DNA from: Cichorium intybus
Lineage: Eukaryota > Streptophyta > Magnoliopsida > Asterales > Asteraceae
Reading direction: 5' to 3'
Assembly (NCBI GenBank): GCA_023525715.1
Contig: CM042013.1
Coordinates: 83,688,494 to 83,752,493, forward strand
Length of the DNA: 64,000 bases
This document shows positions 57,193-64,000 of the stretch, piece after piece (position 1 is the stretch's first letter; each line of letters opens with the position of its first letter). Under the pieces are notes generated by a model. The model saw nothing but the letters and a program-made list of their open reading frames with translations. It was not told where the DNA came from and searched no databases. The position numbers and the translations under genes were made by a program.

Positions 57193-59187
57193 TGTAACAT
57201 CCCAAAAATTAGGGCAAATTTGAAATTTATTTTAAAACATTTTCACTAAATAAAACCACATTAATTAAATTCCTCTTTGTTCACAACTCATACAAAACCC
57301 TTATCATTAATTTCAAACCATCCACGACGGAAAACAAGGTCTAATTGATAACATTTTTAAAACAAATTCCAAGGAAACCGCAGCAGTGTGTACACGTCAC
57401 GCATTGCCATCTCCCACATCTAAAGAACCTGGACCAGTAAGTTAATAGGAAAAGGGTAAGCACACAACTTAGTGAAATTTCAACCCATACACAATATATC
57501 AATCAAGCATGCCTTGCAAACAACATATATTACCACATAATGCACCCAGCAGTGGTATCACCACATAACGCACCCAGCAGTGGTATCGCCACATAATGCA
57601 TCCAGCAGTGGTATGGTCACATAATGCACCCAACAATGTTAATACTACATTATGCATCCAGCAGTAATATCACCACAATATTCAGAACAATGCACACAGT
57701 ATAGCACAATCCATACATATCACATATATCACGAAACACAGATAAAATATCAACTCATATTCATAACACAACACAGCAGGAAATGAATGACATCAATAAA
57801 ATGCAGTGAGAAACTCACCTGATAGGTAGAAGTAGGTTTCATACACAAGCCACATGATTCTCAAGAACTCTCCTTCTTCCCCGGTCCTACATTCCACACG
57901 GTACTACTTAGAACGGATTAACGTTTACATTTACTACTTATAATTATATAAGTATATACATACTTTTCCCGATATCTGAAACGTACCATGTCCCATTATA
58001 CCCTCCCTTTACCTTATAAATACATCATCGAGATTATTAATTATCTTTATTAAGTTTATGGAGGTCCCGACATCCACTACAGACCCTAAACCCACAACCA
58101 AGGTCAAAACCACAAAAAGAAGGTTTGACAGCAAAGCTGACTTTTTGACCCATAACAAGATCTACAATGAATGGCCAAGGAAAAGTCCAAGATAAAATCT
58201 GATAAAAATAAGACAAAAACTAGACCCAAGTAAAAAGTCTATTGTTATTTGGTGCATTAAACTGACATTATAAATAAATCTTTATATATGGCTTATCTTT
58301 TTGTAGTGGTAGGATCATATAATCATATTCAAACCAAACATATACAAACACGTAACACTTATTTTTTTTAAAAAATATATTACTTAAAACTCACAAGAGA
58401 CACACACCATAAACACAAAACATGAAAACAGACACACATACACCATTACAAAATATCAAAAGTTACCAAATTTGAAAATAAGAAATTTACTCAATATCTG
58501 AATGGTATGATGACACAACATATACATAGACAACATAAAATTAGAACACACATTTACATTTACATGAAAGAACATACACACACATAAATAAAAGTAATTT
58601 TTGGTCGTTTAAATTGAACCATATTAGTTAATTAAAATATTACCAACAAATCAAAAGGGACTAAATTTGAAAAAAAAAATACAAAAAGTCTGAATAAGTT
58701 TTCTAGAAAAATGTGAATAAAATTTAGATACAATATAAAACCATTACAAAAACATCAAAAGATTTCAAATTTGAAAAAGAAATACAAAAATGACTTTTGA
58801 AATGTGATTCACAAAAACGTGTTCTACCACAAAAAAATAGAACCGACTCTAACTTTAAACAATCATAGCTCGAAAGCAATATAGTTGAATGATCCAATAT
58901 GCCATTTTTCAGACCTAAATATTCGTTCTCAATTAGCCTACAAATAGGATTTAGAAGAAAAAATGATTAGTTTGCTAGAAGATATGATTATAAAAGTTTT
59001 ATTTTTACCATAATCCAATATTTTTTAATTAAACAACTTAGAAGGTTGTTAAATATCTCATGTCCAAAGCATATTTAGCCAATTTTAATGCATATCTCAA
59101 TGATACAGAAGGAAAACATTGATATAGAGAGATCCTAAGGTCGGTTGAATTGAATTGGGGATGATAACTTTTTAGGCTGATGTTACA
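57193..59187 (-). repeat. Probable solo LTR, minus strand
   Basis: The left boundary TGTAACATCCC is clear. The right boundary TGATGTTACA at 59187 is tentative. The orientation is inferred from similarity of layout to LTRs A, C and D: a tandem array near the plus-strand start (five units of about 28 bp, ACCACATAATGCACCCAGCA, about 57532-57680) and a decayed hairpin module (about 57455-57480, compare with LTR A). No TSD, primer site or coding region is present. Confidence 0.5.
57532..57680. repeat. Five-copy 28-bp tandem array
   Basis: Units near 57532, 57560, 57588, 57616 and 57644 share CACATAATGCACCCAGCAG, then TGGTATC in the first copies. The last two units are diverged. Confidence 0.85.
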
Positions 59188-60230
59188 TAAAATAAAAAGC
59201 CTCGATAGAGGGAGATATATAAGCACCGGAAAGCGGAAATATTAGGCAAAGAGTTGAGATTGAGGAAATTTAAGACCTAAATTTAAGGAATTGAAGATAA
59301 GGAAATTTTGGATTTTAAACAGGATTTTCACGATCATGGCTATGCATAATTTAAGCATTTTTTAATTTGAATTTTCTCTTAATAGGAATGAATTTCAAAT
59401 TCAATTTTTGATTGATTTTATATTAATTGGTCATTGATACATATTTATTATCGGAAATAGAAAAAAAAACCCAGATTATTATTGTTTAGGCGGGAAAAAT
59501 ATTAATATGGCATATTTGAATTACATGTGGCAAATTTAGACTTTAGAAAAATGTAGGTGGTAGTTTATGTTTGTTTTATTAGAATAGATAGATTAGATGT
59601 GATTTTTTCTAGAAACAAAAAACCAAAAAACTTTCTTAATGATAAAAGTATTTATAGTATTTATAGAACAAAATTTAATATATAAATATTGTTTAATAGT
59701 TGCTAATATTAAAAGGGTATATTTATATACTTAACTTTATTATAAATAAATTATTACCGTAAAACATAATATTTAATTTTTTTGAAATAAAAAATATCAT
59801 ATGGTTGTTAACAGTGCAACCATGTTCATCGTCTTTGACTTCCATACATCCACATAATCACAAACAAAACAAATTATCAGTTTAGCCATGTTCAATTATA
59901 GACAATTGCACAATATGTTTCAAATGAGCAATGTTTTTTTTTTAACAACCAAAAATATGTAAAAAGAACAAACCCAACGTGAAACTAGGAAATGAGATAC
60001 TAAAGAGTTTGATGAAATACAATAGGTAATGAAACATCTAACATAAATATATACAAACACCAATAGCCTCAACAAAGATATGATAACTTTCAATGAAAGC
60101 AGGAGTAGGCACTCCCAAGTCCCAACCCGAACTCATATATTTCTATCCCCAAGAAGGTCTAAACATTAAATCTTTTAGTGTTTAAAAGGGCAGCTTAAAA
60201 AATATCATGCGAAGGCCTTCAACAGTCTTT
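59188..60230. other. AT-rich DNA without recognised features
   Basis: No supported ORF, repeat boundary or RNA gene was seen in this stretch. Confidence 0.5.
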
Positions 60231-60240
60231 GAGATATTCG

Positions 60241-61455
60241 GAGTTTTTGACCAAACAGGTGTAATTTAGAATTTTATTTATCAAACAGATGTAGTTTTAA
60301 AAATATTTACCAAATAAGTGTAATTTTAAAACTTTATATTTTTTTAGAAAACTTTCAGCTTTTATTCAGATTTTATTGTTTTTCATATATATTTTTTTTT
60401 TATTTTTTTTTCTTTTTGCTAGTAATTTTTATCAATTCTTTTTACAAACATAATTTTTACCTTTTTATCATGACTTATTTCACTAACAATTGTTTTGAAT
60501 CTAAATATATTAAAAATTAAAACAACAAAATATATTAAAATTTGCATATGGTTCATTTTAAATAACAATAATACACATCTTAAATCAAAACCAATATAAT
60601 ATATAATATTTTAGATACAAAACACACAATGGCTTCTTAGTTCTTACGAAAAAAAAAACATTCATAATAGCTTACAAATCAATTACAAGAAACTTGCAAA
60701 ACAACTACTATTAAACATTTATAATAAATAATTATAGATCAAAACATGAAACTTGAGATTATCAATTCCAAACTTGAGATTAAACTTAAAATAAAAAATC
60801 AGGAATGATGATAACAATCACTAATATGCTGAAACTAAAGGAAAATTCATCTTTCGCTTGTTCCAGTTCAGTTTCAATCCATATATTTGTTGGTCATTTG
60901 AAATACAAAACCTCACTCACATGTGCCTTTTCGCCAACCTCCGAAAAAAAATTCGCTCTTCGTTTCACTAATTGATATTATAAGAAGGTTCTTTTACTAG
61001 TTACACCAAGACCAAGTGAAAACAAGTACTAAAATCAATTGCAGAAGAAAACGAAATTGGAAATCGGAAATAAGAAATCTGATTTCTAGCCTTCTATTAA
61101 CATTAAGCGGTTTTCAGCACATGCCCTCATGAATAGAAATAGGAAATCAGAAATAAGAAAACGAAATCACTACATAAAGAAATTAAAAAAACGATTTTTG
61201 TGGAGTCCGGTGGATCAGAAGCATTTGCTGTGGCGGAAGCAGACTCGCCGGCATCAGTGTGGCGGAGGCAGACACGCCGGAGTCGGCGGTGGCTGGAATC
61301 GAAGAAGACGAGTGAGGCGGGCTTGAGAGTTCCGGTACGCATCTATCGTTTGGGTTTTATTTTCCAACCTAAATGGTAAATATTTTTAAAATCACACTGT
61401 TTTGGTAAATATGTTTTTAAAAAACACCATCTTGGTAAAAAAAAAAAAAAAAGTC
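60241..61455. mobile_element. TIR element with 10-bp target duplication (MULE-like)
   Basis: GAGATATTCG flanks the element on both sides (60231-60240 and 61456-61465). The ends are imperfect inverted repeats of about 90 bp. Left: GAGTTTTTGACCAAACAGG, then TTTTAAAAATATTTACCAAA. Right, on the opposite strand: GACTTTTTT-(T)n-ACCAAGATGG, then TTTTAAAAATATTTACCATT. The 1215-bp body has a GC-rich block (61195-61335) unlike its surroundings, probably captured. A 9- to 10-bp TSD and long TIRs indicate a Mutator-like non-autonomous element. Confidence 0.72.
61195..61335 (+). other. GC-rich segment with short internal repeat inside TIR element
   Basis: It contains two adjacent imperfect copies around GTGGCGGAAGCAGACTCGCC and GTGGCGGAGGCAGACACGCC. 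It is open in several frames on both strands. No protein family is recognised. The sudden GC rise suggests captured gene sequence. Confidence 0.4.
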
Positions 61456-61488
61456 GAGATATTCGACTATAGATACATTCAAAGTAAG

Positions 61489-62043
61489 GTTGAGTATTAT
61501 TTAAAGTGTGGAAAGTGTCTTCAAAATGTGCAAGGTAGTCAAATATGTGGCTCCTTATTTCTTATGCAACTTGCAGCCCACGTGAAGAAAGAAGAAGCAA
61601 AAATGAAGAGTTTTTCTTATGCAACTTGCAGCCAAGGATTTTCAACAAATATGGGCAAGTTTTCAAATATGGCATTCTATGCCATTCCTATATAAAGGAT
61701 GGAACCTCATTGATGCAAAACACACCATCAAAAAACCACAACATCTCTCATAAGATCTTCCAATTTTCTCTCTTAAATATATAAGAGTTTTGTTTTTAAA
61801 CTCTTTGTATTTGTATATTCTCCAAACATTTTGTAAACACCGCAAAGTATATTGAATTGGTTCTCGGCTTCCTCCGCCCGTGGTTTTTCCCGATTTGGGT
61901 TTTCCACGTAAATCCTCGTGTCTCTATTTTATTTACTTCATTCGTATTTTTCGTTGTGATTATTATCGTTTGATAATTTTGATTCTATTCCGCATTGAGC
62001 TAATATTGTCTAAAGTCAATTCGGATCTGTCGTATTTTACAAC
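61489..62043 (+). repeat. 5' LTR of terminal copia element
   Basis: It is about 555 bp, and the right end TTTTACAACA is clear. The left end near GGTTGAGTATTATTT is inferred, and the usual TG appears mutated. U3 holds a 20-bp direct repeat, TTCTTATGCAACTTGCAGCC (about 61557 and 61614), with a G-box-like CCACGTGA between the copies. A TATA box CTATATAAAG lies at about 61688-61697. Confidence 0.7.
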
Positions 62044-62044
62044 A

Positions 62045-62057
62045 ATTGGTATCAGAG
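62045..62057 (+). other. Primer binding site of terminal copia element
   Basis: TTGGTATCAGAGC matches the initiator-Met tRNA primer site exactly. Confidence 0.88.
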
Positions 62058-62109
62058 CGTCCGGGTTTTGATATTAGCTTGTTGGGATCATTTTATCAAG
62101 TAATAAATC

Positions 62110-64000
62110 ATGTCTTCGGTGAAATACGATATTCCGCTGCTGGATCGGAATACCCGATTTCCGCTGTAGCAAGTAAAGATGAGAGATATTCTCATTCAGA
62201 TGGATTTACACAAGGCGCTCTTGGGCTTCGAAAGGATGCCCAATACATGGACCGAAGAAGAAAAAGAGATGAAAGATCTGAAGGCTTTATCCCAGATTCG
62301 TTTGCACTTGTCAAACGATGTTTTACAAGATGTTCTAAAAGAAACGTCGGCGGCTGCTTTGTGGCTGAAGTTGGAGCAGTTATTGATGACAAAGAGCTTA
62401 CCGAACAAGTTGCATCTAAAGCAACGGCTGTTCAATCTCAAGATGATTGAAGGAGGCTCATTAGCTGAACATTTGTCTACATTCAAAGAGTTAATAAATA
62501 ACTTGGAGAATATGGATGTTCAGTATGAAGATGAAGACTTAGCTTTATTTTTGCTGTCATCGTTGCCCGAATCCTACAGCCATTTTCGTGATACGATCAT
62601 CTACAGCCGTGAAACTCTTGTTTTAGATGAAGTCTTTACAGCTTTGGATTCTAAAGAGAAGATGAAATATATTACCGGTGGTGGTTCAGATGATGCTAAA
62701 GCCGAAGGTTTGAATGCCAGAGGAAGAACAATAGAGAGAAGTATAACTTCTCAATCTTCCAACAGAACCAGATCCAAATCTAAAGGCAAACGAAAGTTTT
62801 GCAACTATTGTCACAAGAAGGGACATGTGCTTGAAGAATGTTTCAAGTTGAAGAATAAAGAAAAAAGAAGGCGGCAGCAAATGGTAAACAAGCTAGCACT
62901 TCGGGTGAAGCCGATGTAGCAGAGGTCGAATGTATTGGAGAACTCTTGACAGTTTATTCAGATAAACTGGATTCCACTGGTGATTGGATACTCGACTCTG
63001 GTTGTACTTTTCATATGTGTCACAACAAAAGTTGGTTTTACACATTTGAAAAGGTTAACCAGGGCTATGTGTTGATGGGTAACAATACTACATGTCCAGT
63101 CCTTGGACATGGTTCAGTCAAAATCCGTATGTTTGATGGCGTTATCCGAACCATTGGGGATATTAGATATGTCCCTGACCTCAGAAGAAACTTGTTATCT
63201 CTTAGTTCCTTTGATAAAAAGGGATACGAGTTTGCCGGTAAAGGTGGAGTTCTTAGGGTGTTCAAAGATGGTTCCGACAAACTGAGAGCCAATCGAAAAA
63301 TCTCCGACCTCTACTTTCTTGACGGGCAAACAATTTCGAGTGATGTTGTTGTTGTTTCAAAGTCTCTTTCTGATCCAGATCATTCCCGTCTTTGGCACCT
63401 TCGACTTGGCCATATGAGTTTTCAAGGCATGTAAGAATTGAGTCGAAGAGGTTTACTTGGTCAACAAAAGATTGTTGATTTGGAGTTCTGTGAAGACTGT
63501 GTATATGGCAAGGCAAAACGAGTGAGGTTTGCAAGTGGTATCCATACAACGAAAGGACCACTCGACTATGTCCACTCGGATTTGTGGGGACCAGCTCGAG
63601 TTGCTTCTAAAGGTGGAGCTAACTATATGCTCACTATCATTGACGATTTCTCCAGGAAGGTGTGGTGTTTCTTCTTAAAACATAAGGGAGACGTTTTCTC
63701 TACCTTCAGATACTGGAAAGTTCAGGTTGAAAAGAAATTAGGATTGGTGGTAAAGTATCTTCGTACGGATAATGGACTAGAGTTTTGCTCAGAAGAGTTT
63801 AATGCCTATTGTCGAAAGGAAGGCATTACTCGACATTGCACGGTAGTCTATACGCCTCAACAAAATGGTGTAGCCGAAAGGATGAATCGCACCATTGTGG
63901 AGAAGGTCAGATGTATGCTTTCAAATTCCAAATTGCCAAAGTCCTTTTGGGCGGAGGCTGCTTCTACTGCTTGCTATGTTATCAACCGATCACCGTCACG
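62110..64000 (+). pseudogene. Copia gag-pol (gag, protease, integrase; partial), with lesions
   Basis: It starts at ATG 62110 (MSSVKYDIPLLDRNTRF). An in-frame TAG at 62167 replaces an expected Trp. Gag then reads MRDILIQMDLHKALLGFERM through the knuckle CNYCHKKGHVLEEC (about 62800). A one-base frameshift near 62865 (A/G-rich run) leads to the protease WILDSGCTFHMC (about 62984). GAG-pre-integrase LWHLRLGHMSFQGM ends with AAG to TAA at 63432. Integrase follows with CEDCVYGKAKR, HSDLWGPARV (first catalytic Asp), LRTDNGLEF (second Asp) and the TPQQNGVAERMNRT region (Glu). The frame runs off at 64000 before reverse transcriptase. Two stops and one frameshift make it inactive. Confidence 0.9.

Larger units (their letters stand above)
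61489..64000 (+). mobile_element. Ty1-copia element (Tork-like), truncated by window end
   Basis: A short 5' LTR (61489-62043) is followed by a Met-tRNA primer site and a gag-pol gene running to the window edge. The lineage guess comes from protease and integrase wording (WILDSGCTFHMC, RYVPDLRRNLLSLSSFD). The 3' LTR and TSD are outside the window. Confidence 0.88.

Noticed and set aside
57193..59187. Full LTR retrotransposon at this site
   Set aside because: No second LTR, primer site or coding region could be found. Only a solo LTR with an uncertain right end is supported.

Overview
The window is plant nuclear DNA, most likely from a eudicot with a large repeat-rich genome. The evidence is the AT-rich background, spliced plant-type transposase genes, long chromovirus (Tekay/Del-like) LTRs, Athila-like primer sites, and gene fragments of plant proteins (a PLAA/PUL-domain protein and a PII-2-like LRR protein). 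No intact host gene was found. Nearly every kilobase belongs to a transposable element, and most are nested in one another. The nesting can be read to the base from target-site duplications (TSDs).

Region 1 (1-11892) is a PIF/Harbinger DNA transposon whose left end lies outside the window. It has a HARBI1-type DDE nuclease gene and a Myb/SANT-like second gene. A Ty1-copia element (329-6125, TSD TAATA) splits the nuclease gene. A long solo LTR (7752-11392) splits the Myb-like gene.

Region 2 (12936-55313) is a Mutator-like element (MULE) with a perfect 9-bp TSD (AATTTGAAA). About 39 kb of later insertions stretch a roughly 3.4 kb element to 42 kb. It carries an internally deleted MuDRA-like gene and fragments of a captured PLAA-like host gene. 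One stack of LTR elements in it is four deep: element A (13309-44306), element B in A's LTR (13783-37989, Athila-like), element C in B's second ORF (17088-35057, chromovirus), element D in C's LTR (17613-26780). Separately, chromovirus E (45690-53700) sits further right in the MULE. A, C and D are on the minus strand; B and E are on the plus strand. A and D lack coding capacity. B has two ORFs but no polymerase. C is nearly intact, with one stop codon. E is decayed.

Region 3 (55314-61488) holds small repeats, a 1-kb long-TIR element carrying the first exon of an LRR-protein gene, a probable solo LTR, AT-rich DNA, and a second TIR element with a 10-bp TSD and a GC-rich insert. Region 4 (61489-64000) is the start of another Ty1-copia element, cut by the window edge.

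The most interesting signal cuts across families. Six unrelated LTR families each carry a CpG-dense array built on a GTCGCGAC-like or CCCGGGTCGTG-like core, in several cases just upstream of a TATA box. Element B carries a second such array inside, next to its second ORF. Several LTRs also share a hairpin module and short tandem arrays in their 3' halves.
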